From assembly GCA_905250885.1 (NCBI GenBank), contig CAJNOQ010003041.1, positions 1 through 21,676 of the forward strand: 21,676 bases of DNA. The letters are read 5' to 3'. Origin of the DNA: Didymodactylos carnosus (Eukaryota > Rotifera > Eurotatoria > Philodinida > Philodinidae). The notes under the pieces were generated by a model. The model saw only the letters and a list, made by a program, of their open reading frames with translations. It did not search any database and had not been told where the DNA came from. Shown here one piece after another: positions 8,907 through 20,200 of this stretch (position 1 is its first letter; the number at the start of each line of letters is the position of its first letter). A program made the translations under genes and the position numbers.

Positions 8907-9492
8907 CAGAGGTGCAGAATCTTACGTTTGCGCAACCGGCCGGTTGTGGAAAAATTTTGAAAAAATGTCTTTACTGTGGAAATTTATGGGAAATCGTCGA
9001 CACTAGGAAACTTAGAGGAATTCTAAAAAGTGTTAAGCACGGAGAAAATCAAGGGAAAAAACCTTTAAAGGAAATTGTTCCCTTCATAAGTAACTGCTGA
9101 AGAATAATAATCCTTGTTAGATATCCCTTTGCTTTCTATGTCCTCTCTTTCCTTCCTGTCTCTCTGTCTGTGTATGTTTCCTCTCTCGCTCTCTTGTTGA
9201 AGGTTCGCTCTCTTCTACAAGAAAACCGAACAGTATCGCCTATTCAACTTAGTCTCACCGGGTTCAGTTGTCTTGAACCGTCTGCGAAAAGAACAAGTAC
9301 AAAGAATTCCTATGTTGTACGAAGAACAGTGACAGAGAAACAGAAGAAACTTGTGCCTTCACTTTGAACTCTTTTTATTCGTCAAATAAAGCTCATATGT
9401 GATTTGAAGAAAAAATGGCTTGTGGAAATTTTTGGGAAAAAATTTTTCGGTTGTGGAAATTTTTGGATTTTGTGTAAGGTTCTGCACCTCTG
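8907..9492. mobile_element. 586-bp non-autonomous hAT-type transposon with exact 8-bp target-site duplication
   Basis: The left terminus CAGAGGTGCAGAATCTTAC (8907-8925) matches the reverse complement of the right terminus (9474-9492), CAGAGGTGCAGAACCTTAC, at 18 of 19 positions. AAGAATAT flanks it at 8899-8906 and 9493-9500. Near both ends, on the same strand, TGTGGAAATTT-type motifs recur (left: ttgtggaaaaattttg and tgtggaaatttatggg; right: tgtggaaatttttggg and ttgtggaaatttttgg). They resemble the subterminal transposase-binding repeats of hAT elements. The interior is pyrimidine-rich around 9120-9200 and contains an AATAAA at about 9385. Short open frames inside show no hAT transposase motif, so it must rely on a transposase supplied elsewhere. 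The termini look young because the duplication is perfect. Confidence 0.88.
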
Positions 9493-9500
9493 AAGAATAT

Positions 9501-9800
9501 CCCGCCTTGCGACTACCGTTACCCGTGTAGGGTGCTGCCAAATGGTAGTTTCAATAGCTCAGTATTTTCCTGCAGTTGACAAGCTTCTGAAATGGTCACC
9601 CATCTTATTACTAGTCATCAATTGCAGCTCTGGCCAGAAGGCTAGCCTGACGCAGAGTTCTTTCGCTCAATTACTTGATACACACTTCACTAATCACGTA
9701 CTACCTTTCCGAAAAGCTACGCGAACTTAGCCCGAGGAACTGCATTGTACGTTACAACGTAGTCAGTATGCTGTCAGACGGGTGATCCGAGACACTAAGG
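9501..9800. other. GC-richer island of unknown nature
   Basis: Directly after the hAT element the sequence turns visibly richer in G and C than its surroundings (cttgcgactaccgttacccg..., ctggccagaaggctagcctg...). It includes a two-tier hairpin: GACTACC (9511-9517) pairs with GGTAGTT (9544-9550), with an inner ACCC/GGGT stem. A 62-codon open frame starts at 9542, but it has no recognisable domain and I do not call it a gene. It may be part of an older repeat into which the hAT element inserted. Confidence 0.3.
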
Positions 9801-11920
9801 CATAAGTAACTTGTCCAAGATTATCACATGACTTTGCAATGTATACTGACTGATGATCTGATAAGATTCAATTGTAAGAGGTTGATATATTATTCGATTT
9901 CAACCTAAGTATGGATCGACTTTCAGTAAATTATCTTTTAAATTTCAAATCATTTTAAACAATTCTTCAATCTAAGAAAATATAATACGGTTTGTTTCTA
10001 ATGACTTTTTCAGTACAATATTTCTATTTCTTAAAACAATGATACAATTGTTGTTGTTATTTCAATAGACAGATGTTACCAAAAACAAAACTAATTATTC
10101 ACATATTTTTTCGTTTACATAAACTAAAACTAAAATTACATTTTAATGATAAATAAAAATACAAATGCTTTTAATACATGGCACAGCACGGATTTTAAAC
10201 TTCAGTAGTCGTCCCGTTCGTCTTTTATCATTATGTCCGGTCATATGATCCGTCGACAACCTTTTACATCTATCTAAAAGAGAATAGAATAGAAAAGATA
10301 AATGACCACCTACAGATCTCACAAAAAGGCAGATGGCCTTCTCTTTAGTAAAAAACAAAAAAAATCATCATCATCATTATCACATTTCTCTCCCAATTGA
10401 AAAGAATAACAGACTAGATATACATTCTATATTGTACATGATTCCATATGTTCAATGACTGGTATCAATTATCTATGCCGGTAGTTTGATGAAGAAAGAT
10501 CAATATTAGATTGAACACAAATTACCAAAGAATAATTACGATTAGTATAATTTTTGTTCAGAAGTGATTTCTTCACCTTGGCTTTCACAATGGTTTAAAG
10601 ACCAAACACAATGTGATTTAATTAATTTAAATCACGGTGCAGTATGTTGAGGAAAGATCGCTATCACCTAAAACATAAGTCATATAACACATTACTTACT
10701 ATGGTATACTTGATTGAGTTTGAAACGTTAAATTTAAAACACTACGAATGAAATTGTTTCTCTTCAGAGATATTGTCAATTTTGACACTCTGAAAAGAAA
10801 GAATGCCGCCAAAGACTGATAATGTATGAGTTTTAGCATCTCTAATTCGCATAAAGTTCGCAGTATTCAATAGGTGATCCATATTAAACTACTTGATCGT
10901 AAACTTTACAAGTTTGTACTTGCATATCAAGCTACTTTTTAAATTTTTCAACAAATTCCAATGAGTTATGAATTTTCAAAGTTTTGTTTTATTCAGAATA
11001 TCGATCATCGTGTAATTTATTTGAAAAATTCCTAATATATTAATTTGAGTGAAAAAATTCTATATTTTGCATATACTTACTATAAAGGGTACCTATAAAT
11101 TGTAGTGAAGGAAAAAGTTCGAAAAAATTTATTTTCTTATGTTTTTTTCTAATTAGCTAGCCTTTCGACTATCATCAGTGATCTATTTTACACTGAATCA
11201 TTTTTCATAACCACTGTCTAATATATTGATATGATTAAACTCAAACGAATGTCATAGATACTGAGTAAGAAACTGTCTTTTTGTTTTTTATTTATCAAAG
11301 TGCATCTAGTTATATTGTTTGCTATTCAATTGAAGATCGTTCCATGTGTTTCTTTTCACTATTTTATCCTCTTTACCGTCTTTAACCACGAATAAACACA
11401 TTGATGTAATAAAATATGCTCTTTTTTTAATTAGGTCATGTATAATATGTTTTCAATATCCGTAATATGAGAGAAGAGAAGAGATTACAATTTAGAAGAA
11501 TTTAACACTTGTATTTTTACATGTTAACTGTTGAAGCGTTTCTCGTCATACATTCTCGGTCTAATAAATTTTAAACGGAAATTTATTGAATTTTCATCTG
11601 TATTAAATAATAACATAAATCTGTGACTATTTAATTTCCTAAATAATTATAACAATCAAGAACAACGACTACAGTTGAATGTAAATGAAAAAAACAAATG
11701 TCACATTTCTTAGTTTTAGTTTAGAAAAACGTTTTATTCTTGTCTAATGTTAGTCGACAGATTATCAGCATTTCTATTTAAAAAAAAAATATATCAAACA
11801 TCTAAACTATGTACAGAAAATGAATCACTGTTTGTTTGTTTTTAAAAAAAATATATAAATAAGACATATTGTTTATGTTCAAAAAATAACAATATAATAA
11901 AAAAACTTTTCATTTCTTAT
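9801..11920. other. Noncoding stretch, no gene seen
   Basis: This is AT-rich sequence with short random open frames and frequent stops on both strands. Its right end should contain the 3' untranslated region of the zinc-finger gene. A small hairpin, AGGTTGA...TCAACCT, occurs near 9880-9907. I see no RNA gene, transposon termini or splice-consistent exons. Confidence 0.5.
11733..11738 (-). terminator. Candidate polyadenylation signal of the zinc-finger gene
   Basis: TTTATT on the plus strand reads AATAAA on the minus strand, about 185 bases after the stop codon at 11921-11923. Many AT hexamers occur here, so this is only a plausible choice. Confidence 0.35.
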
Positions 11921-12551
11921 TTACAATACACCATCATCTTCAACATCTATTTCTTCATCATCAATATCCATATCAATTTCATCGATTGTATCACATGGTG
12001 TCGATAGAATACGATTTGATTCTGATGTATTTTCTAAAAGAAATAAAGAAAAGAAAAGTTTAGTAATGTGATATGTTCAAAAATAGTTTCAAAGAGTTAG
12101 AATCAAGTATTGCCTGAAAATTGAGAATTTTATACTAGTCAATGTATTATTAGATTTATGTGATTAATTTTTATTCTTTGACGAATATTGTTTGCATGAA
12201 CTATAATGGTATGCATGCTTCTTTTTTTTTTTACTTTTTTTTTATCAAACTAAGTGCGATATTCCTATCATCTACAAAAATTTCAATAAGTTTTCCATTT
12301 TTATTGTTTGTGTCTCATCTGACACGAAAAATTTCGATTTTTGTTTGATTAAAAAAGACAATAGATTTCCTTCTTATTTTTTTGAGATCAATAGGCTATG
12401 ACACGTTGAACAAATAGACATGATACAAATATTTTTTTCAAGGCTAAAAGCTTTATGTATATGTACGATCAAAAGCATACTGGAACAGGATTAACAAGTT
12501 TTCTTTTTTTAAGAAATAAAATTTGATGTCATGTATGAAGAACGTACAGAG

Positions 12552-12582
<31 letters not shown>

Positions 12583-14490
12583 CAACACATCGCTGAACAA
12601 GAGAGAACAATTAGATGCACATCAAGTTGTGTAAAGTGACTTTTATCACCTTTTTTTTATTTTCTAGAGTCTTATTTGAATAAACAATTAATATAATGTG
12701 AGAATGTATGAGCAATGAGACAATCTCATGGTATGGTGTGTCATACGATCATTATACACACTAATGAAGACAAGACACATCTTTTCTTAATGAGATTGAC
12801 AGGCAAAAATGAACTTCAAACTGCGATGAAAAGTGATTTATTTCATGACAAGATAGTGAAAACAGTGTTAAACGTTGAAATTAATTTATATATTTTTAAT
12901 ATGGCCGACAAAAAAGAATATTACTGAAAAAGCTCGCTCGATCAAGCATAATGAATAGAAGGGTTATTGCTGATATTGTTCATAAATCTCACGACTATCG
13001 AACTTTATCTCGTAATCATATCCAATATCAGTATGACCACTTTTCTCTAGGATACTCTCTTTACAAACAATTACATTAGGTAAGTATGATATGCGGTTCC
13101 GTTTGATGTGGTACTAAACATATAACTGATTTTTTTTCTCCATATTATAAAAGTTTTAATCAACTTCTTGAGTCGTACGTAATTGCCTATTTTTTAGTTG
13201 TTATTCTCTGCAAAAGAGTTGAGCTGTTCAAACAACTTAATCTATGTAAAATAGGGGTTACATTTATATATGGCTTTTGCCAGTCGAAGAGTATAGATAA
13301 GAGAGAATTGAGCCACTCATCTTGATATCAAAGTGACTAGACTTTCTGTTCGATTCTATGATTAAATATTATAGTTAAATAAAACATGAAAAACTTACCA
13401 TTATGATTTGTTCGAATATGTGATCTTAAATTGCATGCTAATGAAAATTTTTTATCACATTTTTGACATTCAAAAGGTTTTTGTCCACTATGAATTAATA
13501 GATGATTTTTTAGATTTGTTTGTTTGGAAAAACCACGTGAACATTCGGGACATCGAAATGGCCATGTACCATTGTGAACATGTGAATGACATCTCAGATC
13601 ACCGGGAGTCGAAAAACTTTTTGGACATTGTAAACATTTATGTGGTTTATCCTGAAAGAAAAAAGAAAAATTAATTTAATTAAATAAACTATCAGAGAAA
13701 TGTTGAAACTTACTTTTTGATGTGTTAATTTATGATAGTATAAATTACTACTAGCTGTAAAACATTTACCACATGTCTCACAAATGTGTGGTTTCTCACC
13801 ACTGTGTATACGACGATGAGTATTTAATGAACTTGATGTTGAAAATGCTTTATCACATACATCACATGCATGAGGCTTTTCACCTATAAGAAGAAAAAAG
13901 AGAATATTATTTTTTCTAATAATAACAGTAAAAATGTTGTTTAGCTTACCGGTATGTGTTCGTATGTGTCGAGTTAACAATGATGGACGATCAAATGCTT
14001 TACCACATCGATCGCATGCCCACATACGACGTTCCTTACGAGGTTGTTTAACAGGCAACTAGAAAAGATTAAACAGATGTTAGTGTATTCAGAATAACTC
14101 ATAGTTTTTATAATTTCTATGACTTACATTATTTTCATTTTGTTGAGTATATGATGGATGTACAAACGATGGTAATTGTTGTTGTTGTTGTTGTTGTACT
14201 TGAAAAAATGAAGATGGTATATTTGGATTTAGTGGCTGAAGACCAAAACGCTTTTTAGGTGATATTGATGTTATCATCGATTTTTTAGGTGTTGATGATG
14301 AAATGGGTTGAAGATGAGATGAAATCATATTTTCTTTGTTTGTACATGAATGAAATGCACTTGTTGCATGGTAACGTTGAGATAATGTGAATGATGGTGA
14401 AGCAGAAGCAGAGACTTGTTTTGAAGTTGATGACGAAAGAATGTTGTCGATTAAAAATGACGAACCAATCGATGAATATTTACTAGACAT
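11921..14490 (-). CDS. Six-finger C2H2 zinc-finger transcription factor with eh1-like motif, 5 exons
   Basis: This is a predicted nuclear, sequence-specific DNA-binding protein, probably a repressor. Minus-strand exons: 14490-14128, 14058-13950, 13883-13714, 13651-13399 and 12033-11921. All introns are GT-AG, phases agree, and the total is 1008 nt (335 residues plus stop). Residues 12-18 read FLIDNIL, an eh1-like Groucho-binding motif. A glutamine run lies near residues 97-105. Six C2H2 fingers follow: Cys/His sets start at C136, C164, C192, C220, C248 and C276. Fingers 1-2 and 2-3 have TGEKP/SGEKP linkers; 3-4 (HQKDKPHKC) and 4-5 (HNGTWPFRC) are atypical. Finger 6 ends H-x4-H. The last exon encodes an acidic Asp/Glu-rich tail ending DVEDDGVL. 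Introns are short (64-69 bp) except the last, 1365 bp. Six fingers plus eh1 recall Fez- or Gfi-type repressors, but the finger sequences do not match those I know, so I assign no orthologue. An acceptor-like TTTAG precedes the ATG, so a further 5' exon is possible. Confidence 0.9.
12556..12582. repeat. (TG)n microsatellite in the last zinc-finger-gene intron
   Basis: An uninterrupted TG tract of 27 bases lies in the 1365-bp intron 12034-13398. Nothing else of note is visible in that intron; open frames there are short and lack splice support. Confidence 0.95.
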
Positions 14491-15650
14491 CCTAAACGAA
14501 ACAGATACATTGTCTTACAAAAAGCTTATACAAATAAATAATTAGCTCTTGAATTAAGGATAAAATATTTTAGAATCTACTTCTTTTTACAGCTTCCCAC
14601 AGTCAAAAACACTCATTGTAGTAAATACTATTGCTCCTATTCATAGTCATTTCTGCATAAATATATTAACTATAAAAATAGTATTACATTTGTGCTCTGT
14701 TAATTTGGAAAAGTCAAATCTTGTAGATCATAGAATATTAATTAACTCCACTATAGCTGAAGAAGTTTTCAGTAGATGAGGTGCTTTATCCGAAGCGTGA
14801 TATACATATACATATGAAAACCATATCACCCACATACCTTGTATTTATAATGGTTCAATATTGTAACGTCAAAAGATTAAGTTTATTTTTAGCTATAGAA
14901 GAACAAGGTCAAGTTGTTGATCGTTTTTCAAATAATGATTAAATATTACGATGAGATTACGTCGACGATTACGTTATATTACGAAGAGAGAGAAAAACAT
15001 TTTTTTTTTTGTTTTTCTTTTTTTTGTTCACGTAATCAAGACGAGCCATATTCGGTAATTTTATTCGTTCTTCTTACATAATGAACATATGTTACGTATG
15101 TATGTGTGTCATATTGACCCATTAGAAAGAAGAAGAACGTATGCAATCAGAAAACAGTTAGATCATTGACCAATAAAATGTGAGAGAAATCAGTGATCAA
15201 CAAGAATAAAAATTTCATACAGTTTATTTAATGATCGTTGTTGAACCTGTACAATATTGCAGATAAAACACCAACCAATATATGAACTCTCCTAATGCTT
15301 GGATTGTACATAACAAGAAAATCTTTTTTAGTTTTTGTGATTACCCGAATAAAATGCCGCTTTTTAATGTTGATATATAGGTGAAAAATCTTTTTTGACT
15401 GTTGAAAATACTGCTTCAACGATACATTAAAAAATAGAGAAGTTGTAAAACCCTCATCTGTTGTCTAATGCACTGTTTAAGCAGTACTTCGTTGAAAGAT
15501 ATGTCAAAACTCTATCACATTTTGTAGAATATGTTTTAAGCAATGCATGCATACTTCAATAGAAACTGTAATATATGATAAAAAACGCATAATAGTGAAT
15601 TGAAACCAATATTTCTCTACTATTATGATCATTACAAAATCTTTCCAGAA
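14491..15650. other. Upstream region of the zinc-finger gene, no coding sequence seen
   Basis: This is AT-rich sequence expected to hold the promoter and any noncoding 5' exon of the minus-strand zinc-finger gene. It contains a poly-T stretch (15000-15027) and the ATTACG cluster listed separately. No exon with supported splice sites was found on either strand. Confidence 0.45.
14945..14983. promoter_or_regulatory. Four phased ATTACG motifs upstream of the zinc-finger gene
   Basis: ATTACG occurs at 14945, 14956, 14968 and 14978, spaced 11, 12 and 10 bp, about one helical turn each. The middle pair frames the palindrome CGTCGACG. On the minus strand, the direction of the zinc-finger gene, these read CGTAAT, roughly 455-495 bases upstream of its ATG. 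A clustered factor-binding site is an inference; chance repetition in AT-rich DNA is possible. Confidence 0.3.
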
Positions 15651-16001
15651 ATTTATGGCAAAAAAATGTGTGCCAAACGGCATAATAGAAAAAGTGTCAT
15701 TAAATATGAGTCTACGAAAAGTCGTTGAAATAAAGTGTTTAGTAATGATTCTATTTCAGTATATAGTGCGTAATATATGAATTTTTTGACTGTATTAGTT
15801 TATCTCAAAAACGATTGATTTCTTCCCGATGATGATTTGTCTCAGCAGTTAAAATGTATGTTCAACGTGTAATGAAATCGAGTCATATCAGAATTCATTT
15901 TTTCATGTGAAAAAATTTGTTTACGAAGAAAGCATAGCAATAAGAATTTAAAAAACATTTACGAGAAAGTAACAACTTTTGAACCCTTTTTTTCTGTCTT
16001 A
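15651..16001. mobile_element. Diverged second copy of the HAP2-intron MITE family
   Basis: The middle reads 'tagtgcgtaatatatgaa' and 'attagtttatctcaaaaacg', followed by cagcag and then 'cattttttcatgtga', in the same order as 3980-4150 ('tactgcgtagatgaa', 'ctagtttatctcagaaacg', cagcag, 'gttttttcatgtga'). The right end 'aacttttgaaccctttttt' plus tctgtctt parallels 'aacttttggacatttttttt' plus ctgccgtg. The left end 'atggcaaaaaaatgtgtgcc' parallels acggtaagaaaaaaagcgtcc. It is about 100 bp shorter and clearly older; the termini are eroded, so ends are approximate and no target duplication was identified. Confidence 0.7.
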
Positions 16002-16931
16002 AAGATTTCATTTAAGTTTGATCATTTCAAATTCCCAATGAATAAGGATGGATTCAGGAGATTTACACATTAATATTCATTTTTAACAGTCTTTATATTA
16101 GACGTTTTGTTTCTTATGTATAACTGACTCTTCGATCTCTTTAGATCAATTAAAAACAGGTAGAATTTGATTCTAATTGAATGTGGATATAAAGAAAAAC
16201 ATTTTGTTCAACTCATAAATGATCGTCACCATTGAATCGACTCTCTTTGAAGTGATTAAAAAAAAGTAAAACCTGGTGACATACATGTCAAAAAATTTAA
16301 TTTTATTTGCAAATAAACTTAATAAATATTAAAAAAAATATATTAGTGAATAGTTGTTTGTTTCAATTCGCACAGGAAACAGACATAAGAAATAAATGTA
16401 ATCATTCTCTCTCTGTTTATAAATCTAATTATATTTATTTAACATAGCTATTTGTTTTCCTATGTAGGTTACCGACATTTCTCTATGTGATACTCATTAA
16501 AAAATTGTGTCACATCATCGTCTGTCATGCTTTAACGCTTCTACATAGAGAGATCAATGTTATATTTGATCTTAGAATAAAAAATGGAATAGCTATAAGA
16601 AAAAAAGATGAGCAACAAGAGTACTCACTCTATCACCCACTAAGACAAAATCAGCCCGATGGCGTTAATTATAGAAAAAAAAGTATCAATCAAATATGTG
16701 ATTGATCAAACAACATACATGACATTATTCAAATATCTCATTATTTTACGTGTATTCTCTACACTCTTCGACATTTTCTATATGTTTGAAATAAACTCTT
16801 GAAAAATTTAATTTTCTCTTTTGTTGAGTGAATTAATTATAATCATATACTCGGGGAGATGACGTACTTGAACGACATTTCGATGCCTAAAGAGACAATC
16901 AACTCTTCATTTATTCGATAGTGGTATACAT
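16002..16931. other. Noncoding stretch, no gene seen
   Basis: Only short open frames are present, for example a 72-codon frame at 16487-16705 with no domain or splice support. No transposon ends or RNA genes were recognised. Confidence 0.45.
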
Positions 16932-17266
16932 TAGAGATGTCCACACAGGTACCGTTTTCTGTTCCGTGCCCGACCTGAAAATTTCTTTTTTATCCGTATC
17001 TGAGATGCCTAAAAATTTAATTAATAACCGACTTATGCCTAAAAATTTTCTTCTTTTCCATTTCCAGCTAAAAGCTTTTATTTTTCGGCTGGTGATGTCA
17101 AGTTCGCTGGTCTCAAGTAACTCTTTTAAAACTTAATGTATTTTAGCTAAAACCTTGTATTTTTTCACTAAAATTTTGTGGTTTTCCACTAAAAACTTTC
17201 CAATTTCAGGTAAATTTAAGTTCATACAACTTCATACTCAATCTTCGAGCAGGTTGCACATCTCTA
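16932..17266. mobile_element. 335-bp hAT-type MITE with near-perfect 8-bp target-site duplication
   Basis: The left terminus TAGAGATGTCCACACAGG matches the reverse complement of the right terminus, TAGAGATGTGCAACCTGC, with TAGAGATGT identical. The flanks are GTATACAT (16924-16931) and GTTTACAT (17267-17274), 7 of 8 identical, as expected for an aged hAT duplication. TAG-starting termini with GATGTGCA are common in hAT families. The inside repeats 'tgcctaaaaattt' twice and (a/g)CTAAAA several times. No coding capacity. Confidence 0.8.
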
Positions 17267-20200
17267 GTTTACATTCAACAAAATGAATGTTCAATATCAA
17301 TAAAGGGCAACGATCAGTGTAATTTTCTAGATTTTTGTGTTGATAATGCCCGTTTCTGGTCGAGAATTCCGCAGAAAATTATAATTGAAATCAAAAGATG
17401 AACTTGGCTGCAGTAGTTAATACGTCAGATTAAAATAAATGTTAGAAATAGAATTTTTATCCAATTTTTTTCTTCTTCAAAATTAGCATTATGCTGTAGA
17501 TATAGATACGGTTTTTAGAATCTTCTTGCTAATGTCTAGTAATAAAATGCATCATCCCAACACATCTGAATAAAAATCGTTTGATTTTTATGACAGTGTC
17601 AATTGGCTCGATTAATCGTCACGAAAATGTAATATTGTTTGATGAACAATCAATTTCAGTCTATATCTAATTTTTCATCAGTCACACACTCTGTGGGTGT
17701 CTGATACGCGAAGATTCTTCTACATACGTACAACACACACATGTTGATTCATTTTATTCTCATTTTTGAATTTATTGTCACCGTCATGTGATTTTTCTTC
17801 TATTTTATTTTTTTGATATCTGTTGGAGAAGTAGTATAGTAATGTTGATTAGTTACTAGAGCGTCTAATCAGCATGTTAGAGATCAATTTTCAAACGAAT
17901 TTTGTATAGATAGACATTGTAATAAATGATATATCTAATCAATAGATGTGATGAGAAGATGAACTTGAGAAATATTTAAAATAGAGATGTGAATTAGGAT
18001 GTGAAAATACAATAAGACGAAAAAGTATTTATTTTTATGTAAAATAGATGTATTAATTAATCAAATTCAGTTCATTTAAAACGAAAGTTGATAATCGTAG
18101 AAAGATGGCTAGTACTGAAAATATCATTTCTTTTAGAGATTTATAACGGTTTTCTACTACATAGATAAAAAATGTTTTGATCTAGTTTTATGCAATAAAA
18201 AAGATGCAATAATTTTAACTCTTTGGTATTTATAAGATTATCATTCTTCTCCTCTATTATATCACACATTTGCACATTATGAGTCGTATATCCTATCTCT
18301 CAATTCTATTTAATGTTTTGTGATCAAATTTACACGTTTTTAAAAAATATAAAGAACAAGAGGTGTCATTGTATACTTTGAACTTTTATTGCATTACTTA
18401 GCTTTAATTTTTTTAAAAGTGTTATTTTGTTCGCACCATCCCACATTGTCAGATATATTAAAAGAAAAAAATATATTATGACGACCAAAATGTATCAGTA
18501 TACTATGGATTAGAGTCATTCACAAAAAAAACTTGATATGGCGTCAGATGAGAGTGATTTTGATCAGAAAAACAAAACAACTAATCGATAACAAAAAACA
18601 ACAATTCAAGTTGGTATTAATTTATCTAGAAACACTTGTAGATTCATTGGATTTATAACAAATTACGTCCACTATACTAGATTGAATGATCACCATTGTT
18701 TTGTTTTCGAAATTGAAAATAAGTTAATTGTTTTTCTTCTCTAATAAAAGATAGAAAACATTGTGTTCTACTGTTCATTTATAGTGTCTGTTCTATAGAA
18801 ATCAATGAGAACATATAGTCGATTGTTAGATTTAAAATATCATTGAGCAAACATGAATAATCATTTTGTTCTTAAGTTATATATTCACCTTTTAATAATA
18901 TCACGATGATTTTTATCTAAAATGTAATATTATACCAGTATTATCTAGTATTATTTTTATTTGATCTCTGGAGTACATAAGCATAAAAAAGATAAACAAT
19001 GAAGTTTTCTTATCATATTTCTTTACTGATGCCACAATCGGTTAATAAAAAACAAAACAAAATGAGACATAAAATATACAAGACAGATATCAGGATAATA
19101 TAAGCAATAAAGTTTGTTTATTGATAGTTTTTCCATGATAGAATTGAAGTAGAATTGAGATATAACTCAGAAAGTCGTTTTACATTGCATGAGACAAAAA
19201 ATTAATGATATTAGACAAATACTCATATGAGTTTTTCATCTCACCATCATCTTTATGTTCAATATTACATTTTTTCACCTAAATATTATTGTAAAAGTAA
19301 TAAAAAATTTGTTTAGATGGTGTTAATTGGCTTCGAGCATCGTCTCTTGATCAATAATACGTGCTAATTGTTTTGATGTTTCAAATTGAAATAAAATGAT
19401 TATTGTCATGTAATTCACAAGTCAATGTTGACTTATATTCGAAAATAAATACAGTTTAGACCTCTTTCTTTCTATACATGTGAACTGCTTTTTCTTCTTA
19501 TTACATTCCTTAAAGGCATCTAGACATTACATTCAATCACGTAATATAGCGGTTAACAAAATTTATCTAGAATGGATTTACAAAGGAAAGACATTTATAA
19601 TGAGTTTTATAACTACTATCTTGTGTTTAATGTTCCATTCTCAAGTCAATATTAAAATTTCAGTCTAATCTCAATATTCGTATGTGAATTAGTTCTAGTT
19701 CTGAAATAAAATGCTATTCGATATAGGCGTGAAAGATTAGTATTGATGGTGATGATAAGCTCTTTTTAAAACACGTTACCTTTTAGACTTTTTACATACT
19801 CAATATAAATGATCTACATTCTTGTTCAATTCTTCCATTCAGCAACAACAATATGAGAAGTTATATTGTGCCAGGAAATGCATTTAAAAAAAAAAAAGAG
19901 TTAAGTATCATCCACGTGTAATGAGTGAAAGGTGGTCCCAGCTTAGAGGCTTTTCAGTCAAGATATATATATGTGATTAACTTGTTCAAGTGAACGAAAA
20001 TGGAACTATGCATGTAATTATGAACAGCAAGTGATTACGCAGTATGAGAGAGAGAGAAATAGAAAGATAATTAGGTGACATTATTCATTCGAATGGAACA
20101 ACAATAAAATGTATTGTGAAAGATATAGAAATATGAGTTTTAAAAATCTTGATCAACAGTCAAGTGTGATAGACGTGAAAATTAGTATGAAGGATACAAT

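Noticed and set aside
8840..9100. 86-codon frame overlapping the start of the hAT element
   Set aside because: It runs across the transposon boundary and target duplication, has TTTT-rich subterminal repeats and no transposase motif; best explained as element noncoding DNA.
9542..9730. 62-codon frame in the GC-richer island
   Set aside because: No domain, no splice support and a length reachable by chance in less AT-rich DNA.
16487..16705. 72-codon plus-strand frame
   Set aside because: No recognisable motif, no splice context, in an otherwise noncoding AT-rich stretch.
18538..18591. Short frame MASDESDFDQKNKTTNR reminiscent of a transposase N-terminus
   Set aside because: Only 17 codons, no continuation in any frame and no terminal inverted repeats found around it.
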